Origin: Maylandia zebra
Lineage: Eukaryota > Chordata > Actinopteri > Cichliformes > Cichlidae
Length of the DNA stretch: 64,000 nucleotides
Direction of reading: 5' to 3'
Assembly (NCBI RefSeq): GCF_041146795.1
Contig: NC_135177.1
Location: 21,612,560-21,676,559 of the forward strand
Shown here: positions 1 to 12,506 of the stretch, piece after piece
How positions within the stretch are numbered: position 1 is the first letter of the stretch
How the letters are laid out: every line of letters starts with the position of its first letter
Made by a program: the position numbers and the translations under genes
The notes under the pieces: generated by a model
What the model was told of the DNA's origin: nothing
What the model saw: only the letters and a program-made list of their open reading frames with translations
Database searches by the model: none

Positions 1-232
1 ACCTGGCGACGCATAGCGGGTTTTTTTTTAAAGCCAAGAAATGCACCGTATTTGATAGCTTGCTGCGAGACCTCACACCGAGCACATCTACTGCGGGTGG
101 GTTGCCTGTTATCGGACCCGGAGTTAGCAACATCCCCCAAAAACCCGAAGAGGAGAGTCCTGGCCCCTAGCCCTGCCAGTGTAGCAGAAATGATGACGTA
201 TGATGATGATGGCAGCAGCCGTTCTTCTCTGC
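1..232 (+). other. possible first exon of an unidentified plus-strand gene
   Basis: An ATG at 210 opens a short hydrophobic reading frame (M-A-A-A-V-L-L-C) that runs directly into a good splice-donor match (GTGAGT) at 233. The preceding 200 bases are moderately GC-rich and do not look like simple repeat. This would fit a first coding exon with a signal peptide or leader, but no downstream exon could be joined to it and no family is recognised. It may equally be chance or repeat. Confidence 0.2.
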
Positions 233-379
233 GTGAGTAGCTTAATGTTGTTCGTGTGTAATTTATGTTGAGTAGGCTAACCACGTTATTACATTAATGC
301 ACGTAAGGTGAACTAGCAAACATCATCACAGCTACATGCGGCTGTCCTCTTATTTGATGGCAGATGCTCCCTTCACCCT

Positions 380-612
380 GGCTAAAAAGGCTAAAATGAC
401 CAAAGAAAAAGTGGAAAACAGTTAAACATGAGAGGTTTTTGGACAAAGTTTGTGTTTTTTCCATTGTTTAAGCACTGCTTCCAGCCAAGAGTGATACCAT
501 ATATGCCCCATAGCTGCAGAAAAGGCTAAAATTGTTATCTTTTTACAAAAAAACAGCTAAACATGAGAGGTTTTTGGACAAAGTGTGTGTTCTCCATTCT
601 TTAAGCACCGGT
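380..612. repeat. imperfect two-copy tandem repeat, about 133-bp period
   Basis: Two near-identical blocks, each running from AAAAGGCTAAAAT through CATGAGAGGTTTTTGGACA to a run ending in TTTAAGCAC, start near 385 and 520. They share the core at 425-445 and 560-580. This looks like a local tandem duplication inside a mobile-element relic rather than coding sequence. Confidence 0.55.
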
Positions 613-1900
613 TCGAGCACCGTTTAAGCAACGGCACCGTTTCAAAAGTACTGGTTTGGTACTGGTATCGTACCAGCCATCCCTAGGTGGCTGCTTGTCG
701 GGGCCTGGAGCCTGGGGCTCGCTCGGGCCCCTTCGGGGGTGGGGTGCCCTCGGCCTCTTGGCCTGGGGCTCGGTCACTCTGGCACAGCTGGCTGCCGGCG
801 GAGTTCACGGGCACGTGACTGCAACCCCCCCTGGCTTCTGCTCCGCAGCTGCTGAGTGAGCCCTCATCTGGGACTCTCCTCAGCTCTTTCTGGGATAGTG
901 GCGCGGCTGCCCCTCCGTTGGTCTTCCTTGGTCTCTTGTGCTCTGAGGGCCTCTGGATGTCTGGAGCCTTGATCTCCTCCATACCTGCTTCATGCCCAGG
1001 AGGACGGGGCTGTGGCCCCCCACACCCTCTAGCAGATCATTACATGAAGGAACCTTTTAAATACAAGCGCGTCCATGCTCACAGGTGTACACACGGGTGC
1101 TCACACACACAAACTACACCCTTTTTGGCTCCTACCTCAAAGCACACTGTGTGCTGTCGATGTTACGTGCTGCACAATAATATTTAATATTTACTGTTAT
1201 ATTCACACAGATCATCGCGATGATGTTGTTTATTATATTGCTCTCTTTTTCTTTACTTGTTTTCTCTTTTTTCTTTCTCAACAGGTGATCCAGGTGATTG
1301 ATATATGTATTTTTTGTCTGTTTGTTTTGTTGGTTTTTGCTTTTTGCCCTTTATCACCGTCCCTCTTCCCTGCTCTTTTTCTTTCCCTCTCTCTTTCTCC
1401 CCTTTCTTTTCCCCAGTCAAGTCTGTCCCGTGTTCAGCAAATGAAAATAAAATAAACAATAAAAGCAAAGGTGAATCAAATAGACCAATACAGCAAGGCT
1501 GGGATGGTCCATTTGGTAAAGTAAATCCGTTGGGCATCTTTCTTTGCCTTTAGACAACAATTCTGATGGCAAAAGAGCCAAACAGGACAGGCAAAAAAAA
1601 AAAGTCAACACATTAGTGTTTGACTTGTTCCGAGTTTTACACGGGTTTCTCTTAGATCAGGTCCAAAGTTTGAGAACCCTGGTGAGCTGGCCTGTCCCTT
1701 TTGTTGTCAGACATCAGGTCACAAAAAACAAGCAAAGCTAACAATATACTAAATCTGTATGACAAACCGAAGAAGCGGCCAAAATAAAATTGTCAAAGCT
1801 GAATCGTGGCACAGAAGGCATAGATGCGTTTTAAGGACACTGTAAAGGAATAACAAGGCTACTTCATGTGGTCTCGTTACAGATTATTAGATCCCATTTC
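600..1900. repeat. repeat-rich intergenic stretch; hAT-like terminus near 600-686
   Basis: The segment at 600-686 has low-complexity ACCGGTTCGA/GGTACTGGTA motifs and ends in CCATCCCTAG, which resembles an inverted terminus of fish hAT elements. A matching opposite end was not found, so the element is a fragment or starts outside the window. From 690 to 1040 the DNA is GC-rich with open frames on both strands but no recognisable protein. From 1200 to 1460 it is pyrimidine-rich. I see no convincing host exon here, although the missing last exon of NBN should lie in this direction. Confidence 0.35.
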
Positions 1901-2460
1901 TCACCTAAAGAGATCATCTCCTATGGTCTCGTCCCTCCTGCTCTGTTGCTCCTCCTGAGACAGACAAAAATTCATTCAATTCAAAGTCATAAATCAAATA
2001 ATAAACAAATAAGAGGGGCGACAGCACCTCAGCTGCATCTTTCAACCATTCATCCAGATCAGAGTTCTTGCCCCGGTTGTGAACCAGCAGATCAGATCCT
2101 CCAATAATGTGATGAAAGCCCTCCGAGCCCGGCACACGACTCTGTGTCACAGACAAAAACAAAAAAACAAAACCACAGACGTGGTCTTTGTCGGGTCTTA
2201 AAGTCAAATTAGAACATCTGATAAACTCAGAAAAACATCTTTAAAAATAAAGGAAATTTTATAAAAAAAAGATTAACTGATTATGCAAAAATACTTAAAA
2301 CAATTAAAAAACTTTTATTTTTAAACTTTCACTTCATATCTTGAAATGTGAGTTGTCTTTTTTTAACTTACCCAGGGGGTGACACGTATTGTTGGATGGA
2401 AAACTGAATTAACTGAATAATTTATTTAATGACTTATTTTACATTTGAAATGAGCCTCTG

Positions 2461-2513
<53 letters not shown>

Positions 2514-4264
2514 AGTCATCACCGGCTGACCTTGCGGAAACATTTGAAGTTCTTTATGTGGCCATTGCCCTGCATCTGATTTTGCTTGGCTTTGGGAGGA
2601 GCTGCCACGGTGAGAGATTTAAACTCCACCAACAGCAGCTTCTTAGGAAGGTCTTCATCGATCTTTGACTCCTGCAACAACGCACTTCTGTCAGGCAGGC
2701 TTCTTTCTAAGACATTTATATGGTATCAAACAGCAGCTAAAACAGAAACACAGTGCTCAGGCTATATGCAGTATGGACCCTGACAAGCTTAGGCTAAACT
2801 ACCAACGCCTGGATGACAGACAGCTTCAAATAAAGGCCATGCATGCTCCAATGCGATTTCTAAAATGCTGTAATATACCGAGTATTGCAATAAGATATTT
2901 TTATGATTTATCACCTCTTTTCAACAGCAAATTATTTCCTAAAAGTTCAACTTTATCAATATCTGGTTTATTCAATAAGATAAAGTTATCTCACTTCAGC
3001 ATCACTGTCACTAAAACCAGCCATATCAATCTGCTGTCTGATTTTTACTCATGTGACTGGACCACTAGTTAGCTCTGAATTATTATTGTCCAGCTAAGTG
3101 TTGGGCATTTTTCAGTTTCAAGCCTCGATATTTGTTGGCCCTGCATCGATACAATATCACGATACTACATCGTATCAGGTTGTTTTTTACCCCACCCCTA
3201 CCTGATAGGTCTTTGAGATTCATTAAATACACACTGTTAATATAGTCACATATATAAAGCGTAAAATATTTCTTCTACTAGAAATGAGCAAGAAAACTGA
3301 GCTTGGTCTTCAGGAGGAAAAGAGAACAACTCACTTGGACTTCCTGTTTGATCACAACTGGTTTCAGAGGGCTTTTAATCTCTTCTTTAGGCTGAGGAAT
3401 ATCTGCATTGAGTAGTTCTAAATCCTAAAAAAAAGAAGGTGGAAACTGAGAAATAATCATTCTCAAACATAGCTGGGTTATAGTTGGGTATACTGATGTA
3501 GTTTCAGTTTCAGCTTCAGTTGTCTGCAGACTGAATTACAGACAGTAAATCATCTTTCCTCACCTCAATGAAGGACACATCATCTTCTTCAAAAGGAATC
3601 ACATCTTTACTCGTACTGGCTGATGACATTTCTTCTAGTTTACTCGACCCACGATTAGCCGTTGTGCAGTCAGCTGGGTCAGCTGGCTCTGTCTTAATAC
3701 GGACAGCGTGCTGTTCAGATCGCTGGCTGTTCTTCTGCAAACTCGATTCTTTCTCCGAACCTGCCTGTGGCCTTTGATTGGTTATCCCATTTTTCTCTAG
3801 GTGGACACGTTGCCTCTTGCTCGAAGACTCCGCAGTATTTAAAACTTGTTTCTGTTTAGCTGAACTGTGCTCAGGTTTTGCTTGCTGGCCTTGATTAATT
3901 GAGGGTTGCTCATCAAAGCAGTCCATATCTTCAGACATAATGGACTCCAGTTCCTCCATCTGTATCACATCTTCCATCTCCTTCCTCTTTCTACTCTGTG
4001 GTTCCTCTGAGCGAGCCTCTGACCGTCCTGCGAACAAATCAGCTGCTGACCCGAGTGGAGTCTGGGACACAGTAGCAGGGCCTCTGTGTGTAAGTGGGGG
4101 GATTTCTTCAGACATGGCCGGGGTGTGTGGTGCCCGAGCAGTGACGGATGATGCTAGTGCAGGTCGCTTTGGCTCTGACGTGACAGCCGAGGGCTCGTCC
4201 TCCAAATGCCTGGATGAGAGGATAAATTAGAGAGAGATGGGCAGAAATAGATAATGTTTTTTTC

Positions 4265-4314
<50 letters not shown>

Positions 4315-5698
4315 GCTGGGTGATAGAACGATAACGATATGTATCGCGATATAACTTTTACTCGATAGAGAAATTAAGCTATCGCGATAGACCTCGCCGC
4401 TCTTGTCCTCTTAAAAAAAAAAAAAAAAGGTCAGCCGATCCAAATTCAGTAGCGCAGAGCCGAACCAATCACAGCCGCAGCGTCACGTCGCGTGACTTGT
4501 TACGTACAGCACAAGTGCCAAGCCGCACGTGTGTTTGTTTGGGAAGCAGCCAGCGGGTAATGGAGCCAGCGCGTAATGGAGGAAATGAGTGTGCCGACTA
4601 GAAAAATCAACCGAGCGTGACCGAAGAGAAAACAGATGATGGTTCCAATGCCGGAGAGATTGTCGAACGGAAGAGCCATAGAAGTTCCGTAGTGTGAAGG
4701 TATTTCGGCTATTTCAAGTCTGACAAAAAACAGAGTAGCGTGCACTGTAAATTGTGCCGAAAGCAAGTCTGGAAATACAATAAACTGGTGCATGCGTCAC
4801 ACTGTGCGCCACGTTATTGTTTCGGTGAAATGAATTTCTACAATAGTGTTACTGTTAATTCTACTCTCTGCAGTGTTTAAATGCTTACATATACACACAG
4901 TTACTGTCCCTCCACACATACGACTCGGTTCTGCTTCTATGCCCCAGCTTTGTTTACTTTTTCCCACCGAGGCTTCTAGACTTCTGATTGGCCAACATTT
5001 CTGCACGGTTAGGAATCTAGCGCCACCTGCTGCTTTGGCATGTTCATAGCAGCGTTTTGCTTCATTTCTGCCTTTATGTGTGGACGGGATTATTTTTCAA
5101 AACGAAAACGGAAAATCTCCGTTTTCAAAAACACCCGTGTACGTGTGGACGTAGCCTCAGTCTCTGACTGGAAGCGCTAATTCATCATTCGGCTTTTGTC
5201 AGACTAAAGTAACTGTTACAACTGTTTGAAAAGCTCAGCTATACAACAAGGAGAGATTGAGAATTTCCTTTTAGTTCTCAGTTTATTTGATATTGACAAA
5301 GGTTAGTCAGTTTTGTCTGTTCTTCTGTAAAACAAACTAAGATTTATTTTTAGAATTAATACTTTATTTCTAAGTGGAATTGACAATTTAGTCTGTTTCA
5401 TTTGTTCTATTTTGAAACTTAAACGCTTTAGCGGCTGCCTTTTGTGTAGTTTGCAATATTTGCCTTTATTTAGCTGAAAAAGTCTCATGTTCCTTAAGTA
5501 CATCTACCCTGTTGAACTTATTATGGGAAATAAATATTTAAAAACAAGCTGCTGATTATTTCACATTTTACTTGTGAGCAACGGCACATTTAAATCTTAC
5601 AAATATAGTTATTTGGCTTATATCGTGATAGATATCGTTATCGCCTGAAATGAAAAAAACATATCGTGATATGAAAAAATCTCATATCGCCCAGCTCT

Positions 5699-5737
<39 letters not shown>

Positions 5738-8700
5738 AATATTCCTTTCATGTGGTACTACTTCCTCTTTATTCCAGTATATCAGAGATTAGTTTGCAAA
5801 GATCTGAAGTGTCATAATTTGAGGTCCCATGAGAGAAAACAGTCACACATTTGTCTTCAAAACTTTAAAAAAAAAAAAAAAATCTAAACAGTGTGATTTC
5901 CTGCTGTGGGTTTTCTTTTTCAATCCTAAACACAGATTTACCTTTTCTTGCTGGCTGGCTGAAAGAAAGTGGTCAGAGTCGACTGTTTCTGTGGAGAAGC
6001 TTGTGAAGAGATTTTTGGTTTCTGAGGAGACTTCTTCGGAGGGAAAGTCTTGGTGCCACTGTTAGTCTTAGGAGTTGATGGCTGTGGTCTGATGTCAAAA
6101 CTGTCTTCACCTGAAACAGAAAAACACTCATTTTTAAAAATAAAGATATTAGCAGAACAGGTATTAGGCTGGAACATGCATAGCTGTTGACAAGGTAGAT
6201 GACTGACCTTGAGGTCAAGGGCGCCATGTTTTAAACTCGTCTGAGATTTTTAGTAATTTCAAAATCCTATATCGTGTTGTTCTCGAGTTATCGTATTCAC
6301 GGCACCCACAACAAAACCCTATACCTACATTTTTTATGGCCAAGGAGTAAAAATCCAGCACGGGTGCTGGATTAGTCCTCTGTTAAGCTCAGACAATGTA
6401 AGAAAACTATCAATCGCTGTATTTCTGATTCACTCATGCAGCTACCTGCTAGCTTGGATTCAGACTTCTTCTTCTGTGATTCTGCGTTTGCTGCAGTGGT
6501 GAGCGACGAGCTCATTGTTTCATCCACAATACACTGAGTGGTCGTTTTCTGAGCCACGAGGCTGATTACACGGAGCTGACTGGCATACTGGTGCGGCTTC
6601 TTCTCAGGCGTCTCCCCTACCGACGTCACCCCGGTGACCTCAGAAACCCGCATCCTGAAAACGCAAAAAAGTGAACTGAAACACCTCAGATGAAGAAGAC
6701 GACTAAGGCAACGTTTTTGACGGGGACATCATGGTGTCTGTAAGTGCTTGTCTGAACCTCTGTGATGTCTCTGTGTTCGCTGCATACGCCGTGATGTCCT
6801 GCGATGCTGCAGGTAACACGGTCTCATCCACAGCTACGCTCTGTGACAGCGAGGCGCTTGGGATTCTGGGTGTCACTTTTGGTACAGAGTCTAAGACACA
6901 AAAAAGAAACAAAGCAATCCAAGGAAACGTATAAGAAAACAAATAAATATAGAAACTCTTGTGTGTTTTTTTTGTTTGGTCAGCCACCTGAGTCTGAGCT
7001 TGAGGGATTGCAGTATTTTTCACAGGAAGCATAGATGGCAGCCAGACCGATTTCAGACTCTGTGATGACTCGAAGGCCTTTTCTGTGCCAGTGTTAAAAG
7101 GAGAAAGATTCAGAAATAATTCAGTCAACACAAACAAATGATCAACACCCTGCAGAACAAAGGGAGTGTGAACCTTTCAACGATGCTCTTCACAGAGTTT
7201 GCCCACTCTGTTGCGGAGGGAGACAGCAGAGTTTGGGAGGCACCTGTTGTAAAATCGACCACACAGCTCTGCGGAGACTCCAGCAGGTCACGAGGCAGGC
7301 TGCCCTCCTCCAGCAGCTGACTCCTGCCACCTCCAAAACTCACTGCCACACGAAGGCGCTTCAGCTGGAAACAGCACAGTAGAGCCGCATATTAACACAC
7401 ATACACAAATAAACTACAGATAAACATAGAAACATCAGTTTAGCAAGGATGCCCCTCATGCCAAACTCTTGAGTGAATATCTGCCCAGAGATTGCTTTTG
7501 GCTCCTTTGAATTTCACCTTCACTTCCTTTGCCTCCTCAGACAAAAGCTCTTTTTGCCTGGTGAAGTTTCCATAGTTATTTCAATTGTTCCAGCATCCAG
7601 CACTTCAGCTACCTGGGGAAAGTTACCCAGAGCTACAGAGAAAACAAAAGCACTGTTTTCTGCTTTCATTGTGTGCGCATGCCTTCAGTTTCCTGTGAGA
7701 TTTCATCCCTGCTGCACAGCAAAGCAGATAAGCAGACAATCTAAATATGATCGGTGTCATATTTATTTACATTCTAATGATAATTTGAAGCCAAAAAGTT
7801 AGCTATGCAAAGCATGGATGCAACGTAGGTTGTATAAAGTTAACAAAAATATCACATCACAGTTAGCAGAGTGTGCACGTCAAAAGAAAAACATGCAAAA
7901 AAGATAAAAAGATGAATCCATTAGGTCTTTAACCTCATTCATCTCACATAAGAGAAAAGGCCAAACAGCAGAGATAAGTTTATGTCCCTGATGAGGTTTC
8001 ATAATGTGAAAATGCCCTGCGGTGCACCAGAACTCACCTCATCTGCACAGTCAGGTGTTTTTATTTATTTATCCATATACGATTTATCACAATGGGACTT
8101 AACCATAAATGCCACACAAGAAGTACTGAAGTATGCGCTAATGTCTTTGTTAAATATTAGGATGGATGGATCCATGCTTTCTTGTTATTTACACCAAATT
8201 CTGGTGCCTAAATGCAGTGAGCTTCTGCAATGTTATTGTCTGATTAGATGTTTTTGTTAAAGAGTAGTTGAATAAGTGTATCTAATAAAGTGGCAGGTGA
8301 GTGTATATTGTGATTAGATCAAAAAAAGGTGACTAACCTGTTTGGCGCTGAGGAAAATAAAGGTCCGGCCACTGTAAAGCTGTTTGCGAAGTGGAACCGC
8401 TCCAAGATTAACATCGTCTTTATTCAAGCTGGGCTCATCGATCTCAGGAATGAAGCTTAAAAAACACAGAGAGAAGACGGCGTTGAGCTCCGCTTCAGCG
8501 TTGCCGTGTATCCATGGGAATGGTTTGTACTGTACCTCTCGGCTTTAGGAGGCGGTAACTTCTGCTGAACAGCTCTGCTGAGCTCTGAGAAGAACTCTGG
8601 CTTCACGATGGGACAGCAGCACAGCAGAGCAGAAATGGTCTAATTAAGAAAAAAAACAAAAACAAAAAAGTAACGAACAAACATGCCACAGGAGCTAGCG

Positions 8701-11700
8701 ATGGTACAAAGTCGGGTCCTGACCTTAATGGTAACTTTAACAGAAGACATAACCAGGTGGGTGCAGTCCTGAGACCAGCTGCTGACCAGCTTTCCACCCA
8801 AAGCTAGCACGACCTGAGAGAGCGACGCTTGGCCATCGTTGTCCAAACACGATGAACACACGACTGGCTGCAGATGAACCACACTAACACAAAGAGGACA
8901 CGGTGATTGAGATACAACCAACCACAATCAGAACGTTTTATTAATCCAAGAGAAAATAACGAGGTCACTGTTGCGCCAAGACAGTAAGAACAGCAACAAA
9001 CAAGTACAAATAATAAATAATATGACAAAACAGCTCTCATAATAGTATAGCTAACCAAAGTTGAAACTGAGCTTGTTATTTTTTGTATGCATGCGCAGAT
9101 AAAACAATCCTTTTAGAATTCATACAACTATACATTCATACAACTATACAACTCATACATGAGTTGTATAGTTGTATGAATTCTAAACTATACAACTCAT
9201 GTATGAGTTGTATAGTTGTATGAATGTATAGTTGTATGAATTCTAAAAGGATTGTTTTATCTGCGCATGCATACAAAAAATAACAAGCTCATGTATGAGT
9301 TGTATACCCTACTTGCCAACACCAGTAGGCAAGTAGGGTAAAGTGTCTTGCCCAAGGACACAACGACCAGGACAGAGAGCCCAGGGATCGAACCGGCGAC
9401 CTTCCGGTTACAGATGCGATTCCCAACCCCCTGAGCCACGGTCGCCCCATTATGAATGAATGATGAATTTTTATGAATTATTATGTCTATTTTTTTATGT
9501 TTAAGGACAACAGATGGAAATTAGCCTTTGGCTATAATCTGGCATGTTTACATTCATGCAATTTTTTTTTTACATTTATGTTCATTAACATCCACTGTCC
9601 TAAATAAATAAATAAATAAATAAATTAGCTTTTGTAAAAGTTCTCAAAAAGTTGATTCTGTTCATCTGGATGTAGCATTTTCAGTGGGGGAAACGTTTCA
9701 TCACTCATCCAATTGACCTCTTCAGTCTCAGCTGACTGCAGGTTTCCCCAACCTTATAAACAGTACATTGCACAATGACTGAAACTAGCACCACTGAATG
9801 AATAATGGGCTGGGAGGTCAGTTCCTTGATCATTAATATGCAAATTCTCATGACCATGAAACATTTCTCCCACTGAAAACGCTACGTCCAGAACAGAATC
9901 AACCTTTTGGGATTTACTTACCTGGATGATCAAGCATGCATTAAGACATTGTGTAAAAATTCAAGAAATATAACCATATCTCTTCTGCATACCTGAATTT
10001 GCTTTGAAAAACCCCAAAAGTCACTAAATCCCCTGATTTCAGGTTCACCGGTGTTGTAATCTGTTGGTTGTTGACAAATGTACCATACTTGGAGGTGTCT
10101 TTCAGAGTCAGCGTCTAAAAAGCAGAATACATGAGAGCAATCATCACATGTTCAATGTCTTTACTGAAGATCGGTCTCAGTATTGCTATCAGCGTACATC
10201 ATCTGACCAAATGTGTTGACTATGAGCCAGACTCCATCACTTTGCTGATTAGATATTAATGTGAAATAATTAATGCATTCTTGAATTATGAATAAAACCC
10301 TTTTTGGGAGGTCACGGTGACATCCAAGGGAGATAAAATGGCACAGAAGTTAAACTGTAATGAAAGTCAAGCTTTAATAGACATTTTTATCATTTTAGAT
10401 AAAATTTAATTTTATGTTTTATAGTCCAGCAGGTTTATGAATGTATCAATAAAAGGCATCAAGTAAACAGAAAGAGAAAGAAACAAATTCAGAAGCTTCT
10501 TAAGGCAAGCAACAAGAAACCACACAGATCTGGCAAGCCAAACAATCCATATTTGGCAGCTGATAAATACTGTGGGAGCTCCACGCGAGTCTCAGAAGAA
10601 CAAAACAATGTGTGAGCATGTAGCAGTTTTTTAAAATTGCAATTAAAATGACATCATATGTGTTTTATTTTGCAAGTGCATCACTCAGCACAGCTTGCAT
10701 AGCTTTTGGTAAAAACCAAATGGAGAATTTCTTAGACTGCACAACAATTACAGCTGAGTGGTGGCATGATTTACTACATTCAGGCCTAGTAATGTAGGAG
10801 TAGCGCAGCAGCACCACCTTCTGCACCAAAGTGTCATCATGCAGGCAAATATTTCACTGGTGCTTCAAGGAATACCAAGAGGATTTTTACTGATGTTCTG
10901 GTAAACCAGGAAAAAGACAAAAAAAGTCACTAAAATGTCTTTGCTTCCTTAACATTACATATAATAAATATGTCTCAGCACAAGCTGGATTAAAGTTTAG
11001 GAATAGGCCCTAAGGATAGATTTAAAACAGGCTGGTAAAGCAGCAGATCTGACACAACGGGGTAAACTCTGAGAAACATTTGAACCCCTGGATTTGGGCT
11101 TCGTTAAATGCCTCTAAAAGCATGATGTGAAGGAGGGTGTTCACTTAAGTATTTAAAAACAAGTAATTAAATCTTAAAATCTATCAGAAAAATAACTGAT
11201 AGTGTGTTCTTCCCAGTTGAAATGCAAGCTGCAGCATTTTGAAACAGCTGCAAAACTGCAATGGAAAACATTAAGACCAGCATCTACATTAGTCTAGCCT
11301 TGATCAAATAAAAGCATGCAAGATTTAAAGATTAAAGCTTGTTGTCATAGCAGTAGCAGGGTTTGTGTTGTTACATACACCGCAAACAATGAGTAAAAGG
11401 GAGTAAAAAAAGCACATTTAAAGCCCAGGACAGCACAGCTGTATTTGATTGCAACAGATTTCACTTGTGTACCTAATAAAGTTACCACTGAGTGTGTATA
11501 AACTGTATATAAACACTACAACTGTTTGTTCTCTGTTCATACCACCTGATCCTTTCCCTGCCTTGTCTCACCTGCTCTGTAGCACTTAGGTGAGCGTGAG
11601 CCCTGCTGATAGACTGGTCACTCGGAAGAAGAATGTCACAATTCTTTCGGCCCACCACGTACGCTTTACCCGAGAGGAGATAGCAGGCCTCAGCTGTGAG

Positions 11701-12506
11701 TGACAGACGGCAGGTTAGTGATTTTCTTATCTTTTCTTCAACTTAAAAGTTATCCCCTTTTGAAGTTTTGCATCCAGGAATTTTTTAAGAAAATTGTACA
11801 TTTTATCTTGTAACAAACAAAACGTTATCGCAAAATGACCCACATTCTTTATATCTTTGATATTTGTTTTCTGGGTAAAATCAAAATTCCCAGAACAAAC
11901 CTGTTTTTTGTTTTGTTTTGTTTTGGGTTTTTTGTATAAATAACTAAGGGTCATGTGATAGAGCACATGACTGACAAAGCAGCGATTAAATCCTCTTCTA
12001 CCTACAGGTTACCTGTGGTGTAAGAAGTTGTGCTCCTACTGTAAATCAATCCATACATAAATCGTATTAATTACATATTCAGGTCATTAATTAGAAAAAA
12101 GGTTTGAGTTTTTGACTTTGACTGCTGGAAACATTTAAATTCAGATCATTTGACGTCTTGTTTATAGTTGCTACCATTAATTTCAACTTCCCATAAGCTC
12201 ATTTAGAACCAAAGCATCATGCTTAGATAACACATTAACCTGTTTAGCAACATTAAATTAACACAGAGTATAAACACATGACAGCACAGCAAACATGCAG
12301 CCTAACGGGCTGCTAACCAGACAGATGCCTCCTGTGTGAACCATGCTTTAAATGCTTTAATCTAGTGTTTCTCAGATAGCTGCTAACTCCATCATCAAGG
12401 TGCTAACTTTGCCCGGCCTGCAGCGTCATAAATAAAGCTTCTATAAAACGCCGTCATGACACGAAATGTTACCTGTAGGCTGCTGCTGGGGCGTCAGTAT
12501 CCACAT
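1901..12506 (-). CDS. nbn: nibrin (NBS1), MRN complex subunit
   Basis: Nibrin recruits MRE11-RAD50 and ATM to DNA double-strand breaks in the nucleus. Exons read on the minus strand, all in phase: 12473-12506, 11572-11693, 9993-10114, 8724-8883, 8536-8639, 8338-8455, 7174-7364, 6988-7082, 6758-6890, 6446-6654, 5942-6110, 3564-4209, 3335-3424, 2531-2671, 2028-2141, 1901/1905-1954. About 833 residues (human 754). It starts [11 protein letters not shown]. The FHA domain keeps YVVGRKNC and [13 protein letters not shown]1 lies in exons 4-5 ([16 protein letters not shown]) and BRCT2 in exons 6-7 ([20 protein letters not shown]). The MRE11-binding core KNFKCFRK and HIIGGSDLL follow, then the ATM-binding tail [10 protein letters not shown]. 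Exons 4, 5, 6, 15 and 16 have exactly the human sizes (160, 104, 118, 114, 50 bp). Oddities: the exon 2/3 junction lacks about a dozen FHA residues present in human; the TGA after DDLFR coincides with a conserved donor site, so one more tiny exon is expected; exon 12 (646 bp, acidic, with VRIKTEP, a SUMO-type motif) is enlarged. Confidence 0.96.
2462..2511. repeat. (GT)n microsatellite
   Basis: About 25 GT units in the NBN intron just below the exon that carries the MRE11-binding core. Confidence 0.95.
4311..5699. mobile_element. hAT-family DNA transposon relic inside an NBN intron
   Basis: The element begins TAGAGCTGGGTGATA and ends with its imperfect complement TATCGCCCAGCTCTA, both next to AT microsatellite (4269-4310 and 5702-5734), which hides the 8-bp target duplication. 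Sub-terminal CGATA/TATCG motifs recur at both ends. Around 4610-4790, plus strand, a decayed BED zinc-finger-like segment is readable ([19 protein letters not shown], with the C-x2-C pair). No DDE catalytic region is visible, so this is a 1.39-kb internally deleted, non-autonomous copy. Confidence 0.8.
8090..8312. mobile_element. Tc1-like element terminal fragment
   Basis: The segment ends in CTAATAAAGTGGCAGGTGAG, a sequence I recognise from the ends of a very common teleost Tc1-like element, preceded by a degenerate non-coding stretch. A similar terminus (CCTAATAAAGTTACCACTGA) occurs at about 11470-11495 in NBN intron 2. Both are fragments in introns. Confidence 0.45.
9068..9291. repeat. perfect 106-bp inverted repeat with 12-bp spacer
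   Basis: Bases 9068-9173 are the exact reverse complement of 9186-9291; I checked every position. Each arm runs from TGAGCTTGTTATTTTTTG through ATGCATGCGCAG into several ATACAACTATAC/AACTCATAC blocks that are themselves nearly palindromic. It lies in NBN intron 3 between exons at 8883 and 9993. No transposon family is recognised. See findings. Confidence 0.95.
9307..9448 (-). mobile_element. tRNA-derived SINE (AFC-like)
   Basis: Read on the minus strand from 9448, the sequence starts GGGGCGACCGTGGCTCAGGG, whose TGGCTCAGGGGG matches a pol III A box, with a B box GGTTCGATCCC at 9384-9394. The tRNA-unrelated body GTGTCCTTGGGCAAGACACT follows. The arrangement fits the tRNA-derived SINE I recall as AFC in African cichlids. 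The copy is truncated just after a 12-bp hairpin (ACCCTACTTGCC ... GGCAAGTAGGGT) and abuts the perfect palindrome. Confidence 0.7.
9645..9910. mobile_element. short fold-back element with about 40-bp imperfect inverted ends
   Basis: The left end AAGTTGATTCTGTTCATCTG (continuing GATGTAGCATTTTCAGTGGG) is answered at the right by CCCACTGAAAACGCTACGTC followed by CAGAACAGAATCAACCTT, its imperfect reverse complement. The 180-bp middle has no open frame. This is a MITE-like repeat in NBN intron 3; the class is not identified. Confidence 0.6.

Noticed and set aside
683-982. 99-residue minus-strand frame
   Set aside because: GC-rich repeat-like DNA; no domain, no splice partner, and an equally long frame on the other strand.
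1841-1865. Good acceptor (TATTCCTTTACAG on the minus strand) as the final NBN exon
   Set aside because: It would leave an intron of only about 57 bp and encodes S-V-L-K-T-H-L, not the expected basic tail.
3568-4230. Plus-strand frames over NBN exon 12
   Set aside because: Antisense to the 646-bp acidic NBN exon, which is in phase with both neighbours.
9257-9439. 60-residue minus-strand frame as a small gene
   Set aside because: It is the body of the tRNA-derived SINE; the frame is incidental.
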